A program made the translations under genes and the position numbers. Positions 6,489-14,849 of a stretch of 30,379 bases of DNA are shown here, piece after piece. Numbering within the stretch: position 1 is the stretch's first letter; the number at the start of each line of letters is the position of its first letter. This DNA is from CAYLLT01 sp964384465 (lineage in GTDB: Bacteria > Planctomycetota > Phycisphaerae > UBA1845 > PWPN01): positions 1 to 30,379 of the forward strand of contig CAYLLT010000077.1 of the NCBI GenBank assembly GCA_964384465.1. The letters run 5' to 3'. The notes beneath the pieces are model-generated. The model saw only the letters and a program-made list of their open reading frames with translations. It did not search any database and was not told the origin of the DNA.

Positions 6489-9422
6489 ATGGAACACCCG
6501 CCGTGTTATCAGTGGAATAGGGATGATATGAACAATTCAAGAATCCATCAGCAGACCCCGAATACGCGTACAACCAAACGAAGCCGTGCTCGCCGGCAGC
6601 CGCCGCTGGCGCGGCGAGAATTCGCCCCAGAGGGGCGAAGGAAGAACGCTGAAAAGGCGCGCGGCCGTTTAATTGTCTGCTCCATCCTCGTATTCATGAT
6701 CGCTTCACTCGCATCAACCACCCGCGCCGCAGATCCTCCCGCGACAGCGCCATCAACAGAACGCGGACCATTCGAGGTCTTGAAAGACACTGCGGGCCGG
6801 CCCGACGGCGTGGCGTTGCTCGCCAACGGGCTATGGCAAACTTTCAGTCTGGAAGACGCGCAGGCGCGCGGGAAGGCTGTCGAACTCAACGCGAAGAGGG
6901 GCGTATATATTTCGGTTCTCCTCATGATCATCGATCGCGACGATCAGGCCCGCGGCAAGCTCGCCCGCGAATCCCTGTTTCGCACCGTGTACAAGTTCGC
7001 CCCCGCCACCACGCAGCCGGCAGCGGCAGAGAGCTATCGGGTGCAGGTGATCCACGAATTGACCCGCGCTCTGGAAAGCCCGAAGCTCACTTTCTCAGCG
7101 ACGCAGAACACAACCTCCAAGACCCGCCGCATCATCTGCGAGGCCCTCAGCTTCGCCGGCGACGATTCCGCCGTCCCCGCCCTGGCCAAAACGCTCGCAG
7201 ACAAAGACATTCGCGAGATGGCCCGCTGGGCGCTCATTCGCATCCCTGGCGAAGCGGCCAACCAGGCGTTGATCGACGCGCTGAAAGCAGCGGATGACGA
7301 GTGGCGAGTCGCGATCATCAACGCGCTCGGCGAAAAGGGCAACCCGAAATCGGTCACCGTACTCGCGGAACAGCTCAACAGCGCACTGAGGGCCGTGCAC
7401 GACGCCGCTCTCCACGCCCTGGCCCGCATTCCGAGCAAGCTCGCCGCCGACACCATTCACGCCGCGATTCGGACCTACCCCGAAGCCGCCGCCGCCCTGC
7501 TCGAGGCGAGCGAGACGCTGGCCGACGCCGGCATGATGGAGGCAGCCGAGGAGGCCGTCGCCCGCACCGCGCTGGCCGGCGCGAAGCTCACCGTCGCCCA
7601 GCAGTGCGCCCTCGCCCACGCCATGGGCCGCATCGGCAACGACGACGCCACCCTCCTGCTGCTCGATGAGTTGACCCAGGAGGACCCGCGCGTCCGTGCC
7701 GCCTCAGTCGAAGCGTGCGGTATGCTCGCCGGACCGAATGCCACCACGCAGATCGCCAAAAAGATGGCCGCCGCCGCGTCACCGCTCAAGACCGATCTGC
7801 TGCGCATCCTGGGCGGGCGCGGCTCGACGATGAGCCCCGAAGCGGGCGGACTCATAGCCAAAGCCGCCGCCGAAGGAGACGAACCCGTCCGCCTCGCCGC
7901 CATCCAGGCCATCGAGCAGGCCGGCATCGAAACCGCCGTGCCCGCACTGGTAAAGGGCCTCGAAGATAAGTCCGCCCCCGTGCGCGCCGCCGCCGAGCAC
8001 GCCCTCAATCGCATGCCCGGCGATATCACGCGCCAGATTATGCAAGCATATAACGGTAAATCACCAGCAATAAGAGTGTCCCTGCTGCTGGCCCTCGGAT
8101 CGCGCGGCGACCCCGACGCGGTTCCGTTTCTGGTGTTGGTGGTCCCAGATCCGGATCCCAACATTCGCGTCGCGGTCTTGCAGGCCTTCGGCCGGCTCCG
8201 CCTGCCGGACGGGCTGGGACCGCTGCTCGCGGGACTGAACGAGGGTCCGCCGTTTCAGCAGACCGCCGAACAGGGGCTGGCGCAGCTCGAGGGCGATGGA
8301 GTGACTCTGGACATGATCCGCGTTTACAAGAACACGCCTGATGAGGGCAGGCCGCAGCTCCTCCGCGCCATCGGCCGGCGTCAACATGCCGACGTGCCGC
8401 CGCTGCTGGCCGCCGAAGCGAAGAGCACCCACGCCGACATCCGCGCCGCCGCCATCCAGGGCCTGAGCCGCCAGGACGACCCGAAGCTCGCCGACACACT
8501 GCTCGCGGCCGCCAAGGCCGGCCCCGTCGAGGTGACGCGATCGGCCATCGACGGCTACCTGCGGGCCGCGCGACGGGTCGAAGAGGCGCCCGACGGCCAA
8601 CGTGCCGCCCTGCCCATGTTTGTGAACGCCCTCCAGCTCGCCGTTATCGACGAGCAGGAACAGCAGGCGATGCAGGGCATCGAGCGCACCGGCGATCCCG
8701 ATCCCGCGATCCTGCCGCTGCTTGTGGAACTGATGAAGAAGAGCGGCGATCGCGCCTTGGCCGCAAGCATCGCCGCCCGCGCCGCCCTCAAGCTGCCCGA
8801 CGCTCGCAAGGATGAAGCCATCCCCGTGCTCAAACAGGCGATCAAGCTCATGCCCGGCGGGAACGTCGGCCAGAAAGTCGTCGAGCGGCTGAATCAACTC
8901 GGCGTCGCCGTCGATCCCGCCCGCGATGCCGGCTTCATCACCGACTGGTGGCTCATCGGCCCGTTCCCCAACCCCGGCGATGCCATGTTCAAGAAGGGTT
9001 ACGCACCGGAGCAGAAGATCGATCTACAGTCCCCGTTGGAGGTCGAGGGCAAAACCTATCGATGGAAGAAGCACCACACCCCGCAGTGGAACGGTGTGAT
9101 CGACCTGGAGCAAGCCATCGCCCGTGAGGACAACGTCGGCGCGTATGCTTACATCGAGATCACCGTCGATGCCGACCAGGACGTGGTGGTGAAGTTCGGC
9201 AGCGACGACAGCGCGGTGGTATGGATCAACGGCCAACAGGTGCACGCCATTCAGGCCGGCCGCCCCTTGACCGTGGATAACGATAAATTCGACGCCCATC
9301 TCAAAGCCGGCGTGAATAAAATCCTGGTCAAGGTCCTGAACGGCTCTGCCCTGTGGGCCTTCTGCATGCGTGTGACACAACCGAACGGCGAACCGGCCGC
9401 ATTCCGTCAGCGCGTTGAATGA
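6489..9422 (+). CDS. Secreted HEAT-repeat protein with C-terminal beta-sandwich
   Basis: A protein of about 977 residues. The charged N-terminus is followed by a hydrophobic export helix (LIVCSILVFMIASLAS) and a signal peptidase site near TRAADPP. From roughly residue 130 to 780 the sequence is alpha-helical repeat of the HEAT/PBS-lyase type, with recurring units such as AVPALAKTLADKDIREMARWAL and AVPALVKGLEDKSAPVRAAAE. The last ~150 residues (from DWWLIGPFPN) form a galactose-binding-like beta-sandwich with VWINGQQVH and LKAGVNKILVKV, common in planctomycete secreted proteins. It is a probable scaffold or ligand-binding protein. The start is uncertain: ATG at 6489 is used, 6528 is as good. 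A TTCGCCCCAGAGGGGCGAA palindrome near 6619 lies inside the N-terminal region. Confidence 0.85.
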   Translation: MEHPPCYQWNRDDMNNSRIHQQTPNTRTTKRSRARRQPPLARREFAPEGRRKNAEKARGRLIVCSILVFMIASLASTTRAADPPATAPSTERGPFEVLKDTAGRPDGVALLANGLWQTFSLEDAQARGKAVELNAKRGVYISVLLMIIDRDDQARGKLARESLFRTVYKFAPATTQPAAAESYRVQVIHELTRALESPKLTFSATQNTTSKTRRIICEALSFAGDDSAVPALAKTLADKDIREMARWALIRIPGEAANQALIDALKAADDEWRVAIINALGEKGNPKSVTVLAEQLNSALRAVHDAALHALARIPSKLAADTIHAAIRTYPEAAAALLEASETLADAGMMEAAEEAVARTALAGAKLTVAQQCALAHAMGRIGNDDATLLLLDELTQEDPRVRAASVEACGMLAGPNATTQIAKKMAAAASPLKTDLLRILGGRGSTMSPEAGGLIAKAAAEGDEPVRLAAIQAIEQAGIETAVPALVKGLEDKSAPVRAAAEHALNRMPGDITRQIMQAYNGKSPAIRVSLLLALGSRGDPDAVPFLVLVVPDPDPNIRVAVLQAFGRLRLPDGLGPLLAGLNEGPPFQQTAEQGLAQLEGDGVTLDMIRVYKNTPDEGRPQLLRAIGRRQHADVPPLLAAEAKSTHADIRAAAIQGLSRQDDPKLADTLLAAAKAGPVEVTRSAIDGYLRAARRVEEAPDGQRAALPMFVNALQLAVIDEQEQQAMQGIERTGDPDPAILPLLVELMKKSGDRALAASIAARAALKLPDARKDEAIPVLKQAIKLMPGGNVGQKVVERLNQLGVAVDPARDAGFITDWWLIGPFPNPGDAMFKKGYAPEQKIDLQSPLEVEGKTYRWKKHHTPQWNGVIDLEQAIAREDNVGAYAYIEITVDADQDVVVKFGSDDSAVVWINGQQVHAIQAGRPLTVDNDKFDAHLKAGVNKILVKVLNGSALWAFCMRVTQPNGEPAAFRQRVE

Positions 9423-9556
9423 TGCCTGTTTTTACCTCCGCGGCGCATCCCACGCCCGGCAGCATCACCGGTTTCGCACGCGGTTGGATTCTTCGCCGTC
9501 ATCCTTTACGATGCCGCCGGCTAAGAATCTCACACGGGTCGCGCGAGGGTTTCGTG

Positions 9557-10960
9557 ATGCACACGCCACTGGCTGAGCCGGATCTCAAGACACGCCTGCG
9601 GTGGTACCAGGGCATGACCGGCTATCACTGGTGGGTGCTGATCGTCGGGGCTACGGCGTGGCTGTTCGACACCATGGACCAGCGGATTTTCGTGCTGTGC
9701 CGTCAGCCCGCGCTGGCCCAGTTGCAGAACCTCGACGCCAACCATCCCGACGTGATCTGGTACGGCAAGGTGGTCACCGCCGTGATGATCACCGGCTGGG
9801 CGGTGGGCGGCCTCTTCTTCGGCATCATGGGCGACCGCTGGGGCCGCGTCAAAACGCTCTCCGTTTCCGTGCTCGTCTACTCGCTTTTTACCGGTTTATC
9901 CGGCCTATCGCAGCACTGGTACGACTTCTGTATCTATCGCTTTCTGATGGGCTGCGGCGTCGGCGGAGCGTTCGCCACCGCGGCGACGTTGATTGCCGAA
10001 ACGCTGCCCGGTCACTCGCGGGCTTTCGCCCTCGGATTGTTCCAAGCCTTGTCCGCCTTCGGCAATATCACCGGATCGGCGATGGCGCGATGGGTCATCA
10101 CGCCGGATCTGACGCTCCATCTGGCCGGCAGAGACATCTCCGGCTGGCGGCTCTTGTTTTTCTTCGGCATGGTCCCCGCCTTCCTCACCGTCTTTATCAT
10201 CCGCACACTGCGCGAACCCGACACATGGATCGCGGCGCGTGCCGCGGCTGCGACCGACGGCAAACACGAGCTGGGCGACATCCGCAGCATGCTCACACAT
10301 TCGACTTGGAGGCGAAATCTTCTGGCCGGAGTGATCCTGGCCGTCACGGGCGTCGTCGGCGTGTGGGGCGTCGGTTTCTGGACGCCGGAACTGATCTCCG
10401 AGGCGCTTCAGGGCGAAAGCAAAGCCAAGATCGGGCACGTCAAGGCGATGGCCACGCTGTTGCAGGATGTCGGCGCGTTTTTCGGCATTTTCGCCTTCAC
10501 GCTGGTCGCGACGCGATTCGGCCGGCGGGTCAGTTTCGCGTTGTCACTCTTGTTGGGCTACGCCGTGGTGACGTTCGTCTTCGTGAGGCTCTCGTCGGAA
10601 ACCCACGCGTACTGGATGGCGCCGCTGGTAGGGTTCGCGACGTTGAGTATCTTCGGCGGATATGCGATCTACTTCCCCGAGCTGTTCCCCGCGCGGTTGC
10701 GATCGACGGGTACAGGACTGTGCTACAACTCGGCCCGCATTTTCACGGCGGCGATCATCCTGGGAAGCGCACCACTGGTGAACATGTGCAAGTCGATCAA
10801 CTTCATGGGCCTGAGCGCGTTTCGCATCAGTATGCTGATGCTCGCGGGGATTTATCTGCTCGGGCTGATCGCGCTGATCTGGGCGCCGGAGACGAAGGAC
10901 ACGCCGCTTCCAGAGGATCACCCGTCGCCCGGCGGTGTGCCGATCATCGAGACGGAATGA
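9557..10960 (+). CDS. Major facilitator superfamily transporter
   Basis: A 467-residue inner-membrane transporter with about twelve hydrophobic helices. The MFS loop motif between helices 2 and 3 is clear (GDRWGRVKTL). The next helices carry the Gly-rich GCGVGGAFATAATLIAETLP seen in sugar- and aromatic-acid-porter branches, and the central loop is rich in charged residues. The first helix begins at YHWWVLIVGATAWLFDTMD, so the ATG at 9557 (preceded by GAGGG) is preferred over an upstream start that would add 46 residues unlike an MFS N-terminus. Substrate is not readable. The position after a sugar-type oxidoreductase suggests a carbohydrate or organic acid. A perfect inverted repeat follows the stop. 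Confidence 0.88.
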   Translation: MHTPLAEPDLKTRLRWYQGMTGYHWWVLIVGATAWLFDTMDQRIFVLCRQPALAQLQNLDANHPDVIWYGKVVTAVMITGWAVGGLFFGIMGDRWGRVKTLSVSVLVYSLFTGLSGLSQHWYDFCIYRFLMGCGVGGAFATAATLIAETLPGHSRAFALGLFQALSAFGNITGSAMARWVITPDLTLHLAGRDISGWRLLFFFGMVPAFLTVFIIRTLREPDTWIAARAAAATDGKHELGDIRSMLTHSTWRRNLLAGVILAVTGVVGVWGVGFWTPELISEALQGESKAKIGHVKAMATLLQDVGAFFGIFAFTLVATRFGRRVSFALSLLLGYAVVTFVFVRLSSETHAYWMAPLVGFATLSIFGGYAIYFPELFPARLRSTGTGLCYNSARIFTAAIILGSAPLVNMCKSINFMGLSAFRISMLMLAGIYLLGLIALIWAPETKDTPLPEDHPSPGGVPIIETE

Positions 10961-10976
10961 TATTGCGAGGTCTTTC

Positions 10977-11035
10977 AGAGCCCGAAGCGCAAGCGAGGGT
11001 TCACACGATAAACCCTCGCTTGCGCTTCGGGCTCT
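10977..11035. terminator. Perfect 25-bp inverted repeat between converging genes
   Basis: Two perfect 25-nt complementary arms (10977-11001 and 11011-11035) surround a 9-nt loop. The block lies 16 bases after the MFS stop and 6 bases before the stop of the creatininase-like gene, so it can end transcription in both directions. The arm carries the words CCCGAAGCGCAAGCGAGGG. There is no T-run, so termination is inferred from position and stem strength; it may also be a dispersed repeat used as a terminator. Confidence 0.75.
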
Positions 11036-11041
11036 GTCATA

Positions 11042-11845
11042 TCAGAACCGCACGCCGTGGCCGTAATAGTTCTGCGGGTTTTTCAGACGGTCGGTGACTT
11101 GACTGACCACACGCTGGACGATGAGCGCGACGGCCTTCTCGCCGTACTCGGCGGTCGCGTTCTGTACCGGCTGGCTGGTGATCACGCCGACCAGTTTGGC
11201 GGACTTATCCTTCGGCAGCTCGTTCATGTCGCTCATCCCCGGCAGGAGCGCCAGCAGCAGGCTCGTCTCCCAGAACCCCGCGTGATCGCCGGCGTTGGGG
11301 AATTCGTCGCGGACCAGTTCGTAGCCGGTGAAAGACCAGGTCATCATCTGGGCCCTCTTGCCGTTGAAACGCGACTGATGAAAGACGCTCTGCGCGGCCC
11401 GCACGTGATCGATGAGGGGATAATGCCCGGCCGAAAAGACGGCCACCTTAAAGCCGAGGCTCTGTATCTGATACAGGCAATGTAGAAGTAACCGCTGGTA
11501 ATTCTCGTACTGCTGCTGCGGAGGCGTGCGCATGTAGCCCGGCGAGAAGTTCTCGCGCGGCAGCTTCATGGCATCGACGATATCCGGCTGATCGGCGGCG
11601 GTCGCTTCCATCAGCCCCTCTTCGCGTGACTCACCGTACCACAGCGGCGGAAACACCACGCCACCGCCGGACTGGGCGCACCGCACCGCGATCGCGTGGG
11701 CCTTGATCGTGTCCAGCCCCAGAGGGTTATGGAACCCGTGCCACTCGATCGTGCCGATGGGCAGGTACGCAACCGGGCAAGCCTGCCGCGCCGCGATCGC
11801 TTGCCGCGGCCGCATGCGTTCGTATTGGACTTCACTGGTTATCAC
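11042..11845 (-). CDS. Creatininase-family amidohydrolase
   Basis: A protein of about 267 residues of the creatininase family, metal-dependent amidohydrolases that act on creatinine or related cyclic and linear amides. The ligand pattern is present: LPIGTIEWHG gives Glu and His (positions equivalent to E34/H36 of creatininase), LGLDT gives the bridging Asp, FSAGHYP replaces the usual NGHGGN but keeps the His, and HAGFWETS gives the last Glu. The GTG at 11845 is preceded by GAGG at five bases and leaves a family-sized protein. Longer starts (11884, 11950) would run through a 20-bp hairpin made of repeat words. It lies downstream of sppA. The substrate is unlikely to be creatinine and is unknown. 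Confidence 0.85.
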   Translation of the reverse strand: MITSEVQYERMRPRQAIAARQACPVAYLPIGTIEWHGFHNPLGLDTIKAHAIAVRCAQSGGGVVFPPLWYGESREEGLMEATAADQPDIVDAMKLPRENFSPGYMRTPPQQQYENYQRLLLHCLYQIQSLGFKVAVFSAGHYPLIDHVRAAQSVFHQSRFNGKRAQMMTWSFTGYELVRDEFPNAGDHAGFWETSLLLALLPGMSDMNELPKDKSAKLVGVITSQPVQNATAEYGEKAVALIVQRVVSQVTDRLKNPQNYYGHGVRF

Positions 11846-11882
11846 GATCACCTCATATCCATCGTCTTCAAGACCGGACCGC

Positions 11883-11942
11883 ATTGCGAATTGTGGATTG
11901 TAAAGCGCAGCGGCGCGTCGTATACAATCCGCAATCCGCAAT
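11883..11942. repeat. 20-bp inverted repeat of 'attgcgg' words between sppA and the creatininase gene
   Basis: Arms at 11883-11902 and 11923-11942 pair at 18 of 20 positions around a 20-nt GC-rich loop. The arms are built of the same ATTGCGGATTG words seen at 4980-5010. A GTGA overlap with the sppA stop at 11947-11950 looks like a coupled start, but reading from there would translate the hairpin. Confidence 0.75.
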
Positions 11943-11946
11943 TCAT

Positions 11947-12954
11947 TCACGAGCCCGGCGACCAGAGGTATAGGAACTGCGGCTGGTTGTGCAGCAGGCC
12001 GGGGATCTCGATGTTGAGCAGATTCACCTGCGGCGGGCCGGCCGGCGCCTCCGCGTAGATGTTCGGCTTCCAGCCCATCGGCCGCTGATACGTCACCACG
12101 CGGACGCGCTTCGCGACGATCTTCTCCTTGACACCGGCGATCGCATCGCGGAGCGTGCCGATGCGGTCGATCAAGCCGAGTTCCAGCGCCTGCTGCGCGG
12201 TATACACGCGGCCATCGGCCAACTCGCGGATTTTGGCCTCATCCATAGTGGGACGGCCGCGGGCGACCACCGCGACGAAGCGATCGAAGAACTGGTTCAC
12301 GATGTTCTGGAAAAGCTCGCGCTCTTCGGGCTTCATCTCGCGGAACGGCGAGCCGGCGTCCTTCATCTTGCCGGACTTGATCGCGTCAGTTTCCATGCCG
12401 ATCTTTTGCAACGTGCCCTGCACGCGCACCATCTGCATGATGACGCCGATGCTGCCGGTGATCGTCGTGGGATGGGCGACGATTTCATCGGCGCCGCACG
12501 CGAGGTAATAGCCGCCGCTGGCCGCGACATCCATCATCACCGCCACCACCGGCCGCTTGCCTTTGGTGACCGCCTTGAAACGCAGCAACTCGGAGTACAT
12601 CAGGTCGCTGGCGGTGACGCTGCCGCCGGGCGAGTTGATGCGGATGATGAGCGCCTTGACGGAGCTGTCGGCCGCCGCCTTGTCCAGCTTTTCGGTGAAC
12701 AGCGACACCGCATGCTCGCCTTCGCCGAGCAGCTCGAACTTGCGGCCGTTCGTGATCAACCCGTCCACATCGATGAGGACGATCTTTGAGGGTGCCAGCC
12801 CGCCCTCATGGATCAGCGTCTTTTCCTCCAGCTCGCGGTCGGCCGGCACGGGCGTGATCTTGTAAGCGGTCGGACCGCAACCCGCGGCCATCAGCAGCGC
12901 CAACAGATACATCGCAACGCAGCGCAATCGGCCGATTTGTGCAGTGAATCTCAC
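11947..12954 (-). CDS. sppA: Signal peptide peptidase SppA, 36K-type lipoprotein
   Basis: A 335-residue S49 serine protease that degrades cleaved signal peptides at the membrane. The N-terminus has a hydrophobic helix ending in LLMAAGC, so Cys26 may be lipid-modified. Core motifs are INSPGGSVTASD (about residues 107-117), DVAASGGYY with the nucleophile Ser146, TGSIGVI (166-172) and SGKMKDAGSPFR with the general base Lys198. The Ser/Lys spacing matches the Bacillus SppA dyad. The single S49 domain makes it the short form. The start is GTG at 12954, eight bases after CAGGAG. The next ATG would cut into the signal helix. It heads a likely two-gene unit with the creatininase-like gene and diverges from the metallopeptidase gene. 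Confidence 0.92.
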   Translation of the reverse strand: MRFTAQIGRLRCVAMYLLALLMAAGCGPTAYKITPVPADRELEEKTLIHEGGLAPSKIVLIDVDGLITNGRKFELLGEGEHAVSLFTEKLDKAAADSSVKALIIRINSPGGSVTASDLMYSELLRFKAVTKGKRPVVAVMMDVAASGGYYLACGADEIVAHPTTITGSIGVIMQMVRVQGTLQKIGMETDAIKSGKMKDAGSPFREMKPEERELFQNIVNQFFDRFVAVVARGRPTMDEAKIRELADGRVYTAQQALELGLIDRIGTLRDAIAGVKEKIVAKRVRVVTYQRPMGWKPNIYAEAPAGPPQVNLLNIEIPGLLHNQPQFLYLWSPGS

Positions 12955-13043
12955 CAGCTATACTCCTGAAGACAGGCTTATGATTTTGATCCAAGGTGCC
13001 GGTCGCATTGTAAGGACACCGGCGGAAACCGCAAAGCATCTCC

Positions 13044-13415
13044 ATGCACCTGAATGACGAAGAGTTTGAAGACGTGATCGAGGATGCGATGAACGCCATA
13101 CCGGAAGGCTTCTCGCAATACTTGCGGGAGGTCGTCATCGACGTGGAGGAGATGCCCGACGAGGCTACCTGCCGCGAGCTTCGGCTGCGCGATCCGCGCA
13201 CGCTGCTGGGCCTGTACCGCGGGACGCCGCTGACGCAGCGCCACGTCGAGGCGCCCTACCGCTTCCCCGAACGGATCGTCATCTATCAGCAGAATATCGA
13301 ACGCATCTGCCGGACGCGCGAGCAGATGGTGGACCAGATCCGCCGGACCGTCCTGCACGAAGTCGGCCACCACTTCGGCCTGAACGAACGCCAACTGCGC
13401 GAACTTGGATTCTGA
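13044..13415 (+). CDS. Small zinc metallopeptidase (minimal gluzincin/zincin, PF06262-type)
   Basis: A 123-residue cytoplasmic protein matching the small metallopeptidase family known as DUF1025/Zincin_1. The N-terminus MHLNDEEFEDVIEDAMNAIP is the usual family start (residue after residue of acidic helix followed by IPEGF). Near the C-terminus is HEVGHHFGLNE, giving the HExxH zinc site (His105, Glu106, His109) and a nearby acidic third ligand. LGLYRGTPLTQR in the middle is another family hallmark. Members are short and usually single-domain; their substrate is not established. It diverges from sppA with 89 bp between, so the two may share a control region. Confidence 0.88.
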   Translation: MHLNDEEFEDVIEDAMNAIPEGFSQYLREVVIDVEEMPDEATCRELRLRDPRTLLGLYRGTPLTQRHVEAPYRFPERIVIYQQNIERICRTREQMVDQIRRTVLHEVGHHFGLNERQLRELGF

Positions 13416-13460
13416 ATTCAGCACGGTTGCGCTACGCCGCAAGCGGCGGATGGTCTCGGC

Positions 13461-13492
13461 GGTACACGCACAGGCAAGACGGCTGTGCCACA
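13461..13492 (-). repeat. Hairpin repeat, inverted diverged copy
   Basis: The block contains GCACAGGC and GGCTGTGC facing each other around a short loop. Read on the minus strand it gives GTGGCACAGCCGTCTTGCC, clearly related to the copy at 3421-3443 (GTGGCACAGGCGTCTCGCC). It is therefore a family member in the opposite orientation. Confidence 0.65.
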
Positions 13493-13920
13493 CCGACACG
13501 AGGGCACAGAGCAGAGTGAGCGGCGTTACCTTGCGGTCATTCCACGTCAGCCGGGCTGGTGGCAGGCCGTTCGCGGCCGAGGACAAATCAACGTTGCAGA
13601 ACTTCGACAAGCTGCTCGCGAACGCGGTCGTCACCGGTGCGGCTTTCGGCCAATTCCTGGAAGCGTGTTCGGGCCGCCACCCCGCAGGCGCTTGATCGCA
13701 GCTATGAGGCGAATCAGTCCTTTGCCCGTTCTGATGCGACACTCCCACAGCCTAAGGACGGGGCTCGAGTACGACACACGCAATCAGAGACCCAAACTGC
13801 ATATGGCCATCGTTCTCAGCGCGAATGTCTCCGAGAACATTTCCTGCAATCGCGGCCACAATCGCCTCCCAGCAAGTCTCGCTAGAAGAATACCCCGATT
13901 GTTTGGCAAAGGAAAGGCGG

Positions 13921-14038
13921 GGTGTGTGGGGGAGACGAAGATGTTTCTCGAATTGCGCCCCGCCACGAGAGGGTCGCGCAAGCCGCTCACTTTCTCTCTG
14001 GCTGATTGCTGAGAGCCGAAAGCCATATAGCCTTCAAC
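13921..14038 (+). repeat. ~120-bp direct repeat, copy A
   Basis: Shared segments with copy B (14966-15087) are, in order: GACGAAGAT / ACACGAAGAT, GAATTGCGCCCCGCC (identical), a CGCAAGCC word, CTCTGGCTGAT(T/A)GCTGAGAG, and (C/T)GAAAGC. The order and spacing are conserved, with small indels. The two copies bracket the three-gene operon at 14089-14849. Confidence 0.75.
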
Positions 14039-14088
14039 CATCGGCCGGCCGGAGAGTGACGGCGCGTCTGTCGACCTGCCCTACCTGC

Positions 14089-14319
14089 TCAGGCAGGCTG
14101 AAGTTCGCGCACGTGCACCAGATCGCGAGACGTGATGGGGCGCACCTGAGACGCCAGGGCCGTTGCCACAGCGACGGTGTGACCGGACAGGGTCATGAAT
14201 TCGACTTCATAACCGGCGCCGTCCTGATAGATGTGGACGCCCGTGCCGACGTCGCCTGCCGTCAACTGCGCTTCGGGCAGGCCCTGCGTGAGTATGACAA
14301 GATCATGTTCCTTGATCAT
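14089..14319 (-). CDS. DUF4926-family protein
   Basis: A 76-residue protein. MIKEHDLVILTQGLPEAQLTAGDVGTGVHIY and the following YEVEFMTLSGHTVAVATALASQVRP match the compact SH3-like pattern of DUF4926 proteins (short beta strands, GDVGT turn, YEVEF strand). DUF4926 proteins are frequently found in small toxin-antitoxin-like or immunity-like pairs, but no activity is established. It is the last gene of a three-gene minus-strand unit, 21 bases after the DUF2283 gene. No strong Shine-Dalgarno is visible before its ATG, so it may depend on upstream translation. Its link with DUF2283/DUF4258 is the notable point. Confidence 0.75.
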   Translation of the reverse strand: MIKEHDLVILTQGLPEAQLTAGDVGTGVHIYQDGAGYEVEFMTLSGHTVAVATALASQVRPITSRDLVHVRELQPA

Positions 14320-14340
14320 GGTTCGATCAGCGGGCCAGTA

Positions 14341-14592
14341 TCAACTTCCGTATCGCTTCGCAGATTTCTCAGGCACCAGCGCCGCAGAAGTCTCGCCGGA
14401 AGCAAGCGCGAACTCAATCGATCCGGGCTGCTTGATCTGCTCAGAAGCGTCGAGCAATTCGAGAGAGACAAGGCGGCCGGCCTTGTCGTAATCCAAAATC
14501 AGTCCTTCCCGCGCTTCATCGCTCTCGGCGACCTTTCCGTCGCGCAGAATGATCGAGAGCGTGTCGGTTTCGCGGTCATAAATGATCTTCAT
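14341..14592 (-). CDS. DUF2283-family putative antitoxin
   Basis: An 83-residue protein with the DUF2283 signature MKIIYDRETDTLSIILRD at the N-terminus, then GLILDYDKAGRLVSLELLDAS. The family is a small beta-alpha fold usually encoded next to DUF4258 proteins, in a pair regarded as a putative toxin-antitoxin system. The start is ATG 14592, seven bases after GGAG. An in-frame TTG four codons upstream is less likely. The ATG overlaps the stop of the DUF4258 gene as ATGA, so the two are coupled. The C-terminal ~30 residues, beyond the usual core, contain SAALVPEKSAKRY and may contact the partner. Confidence 0.85.
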   Translation of the reverse strand: MKIIYDRETDTLSIILRDGKVAESDEAREGLILDYDKAGRLVSLELLDASEQIKQPGSIEFALASGETSAALVPEKSAKRYGS

Positions 14593-14849
14593 GGCTTTCT
14601 CCAATACTTGGCGACCTTGCTCGTCGTGTAAGCCGTGATCACATGATAGGCGTCCGCTTCTTCCTTCACAATCACCCGCAAGAGCATCCTGCCCGCCCTG
14701 ATTTTCGTCTGATAAATGAGCCGGCCCTTCTTCGACCGGACAACCTGTCCGGGATTCCGAATCACTGCTTCGACTCCCGCCTCGGTGATTCTACGCCTTC
14801 GCATCTCAAAGCGGGCATGCGGAACGATGACGATGGGTTTGGCAGGCAT
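14589..14849 (-). CDS. DUF4258-family putative toxin
   Basis: An 86-residue basic protein. VPHARFEMRRRRITEAGVEAVIRNPGQV is the N-terminal DUF4258 signature (H-A-x-x-x-M-x-x-R-x-I), followed by KKGRLIYQTKI, LLRVIVKEE and VITAYTTSKVAKYW, the strands that end the family fold. DUF4258 resembles RelE/BrnT-type small RNases in layout and is encoded with DUF2283 in many genomes; toxicity is inferred from that association. It is the first gene of the minus-strand unit. The promoter would lie in 14850-14965, between the gene and copy B of the direct repeat. Confidence 0.85.
   Translation of the reverse strand: MPAKPIVIVPHARFEMRRRRITEAGVEAVIRNPGQVVRSKKGRLIYQTKIRAGRMLLRVIVKEEADAYHVITAYTTSKVAKYWRKP

Larger units (their letters stand above)
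13416..14088. other. 673-bp stretch without a convincing gene
   Basis: No reading frame here looks like a protein of known type. It holds a CGCCGCAAGCGGCG palindrome near 13434-13450, an inverted relative of the double-hairpin repeat (13461-13492) and the first copy of a ~120-bp direct repeat (13921-14038). On the minus strand at about 13590-13690 a short run reading ARTRFQELAESRTGDDRVRE looks like a decayed protein fragment, but it is too short to assign. The stretch reads as accumulated repeats and gene debris next to a toxin-antitoxin-like operon. Confidence 0.55.

Noticed and set aside
13590..13690. Minus-strand fragment reading ARTRFQELAESRTGDDRVRE
   Set aside because: Protein-like but too short and bounded by stops; not enough to name a pseudogene.
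12978..13748. 256-codon open frame on the minus strand
   Set aside because: Runs antisense through the HExxH metallopeptidase and through repeat debris; no protein-like pattern.
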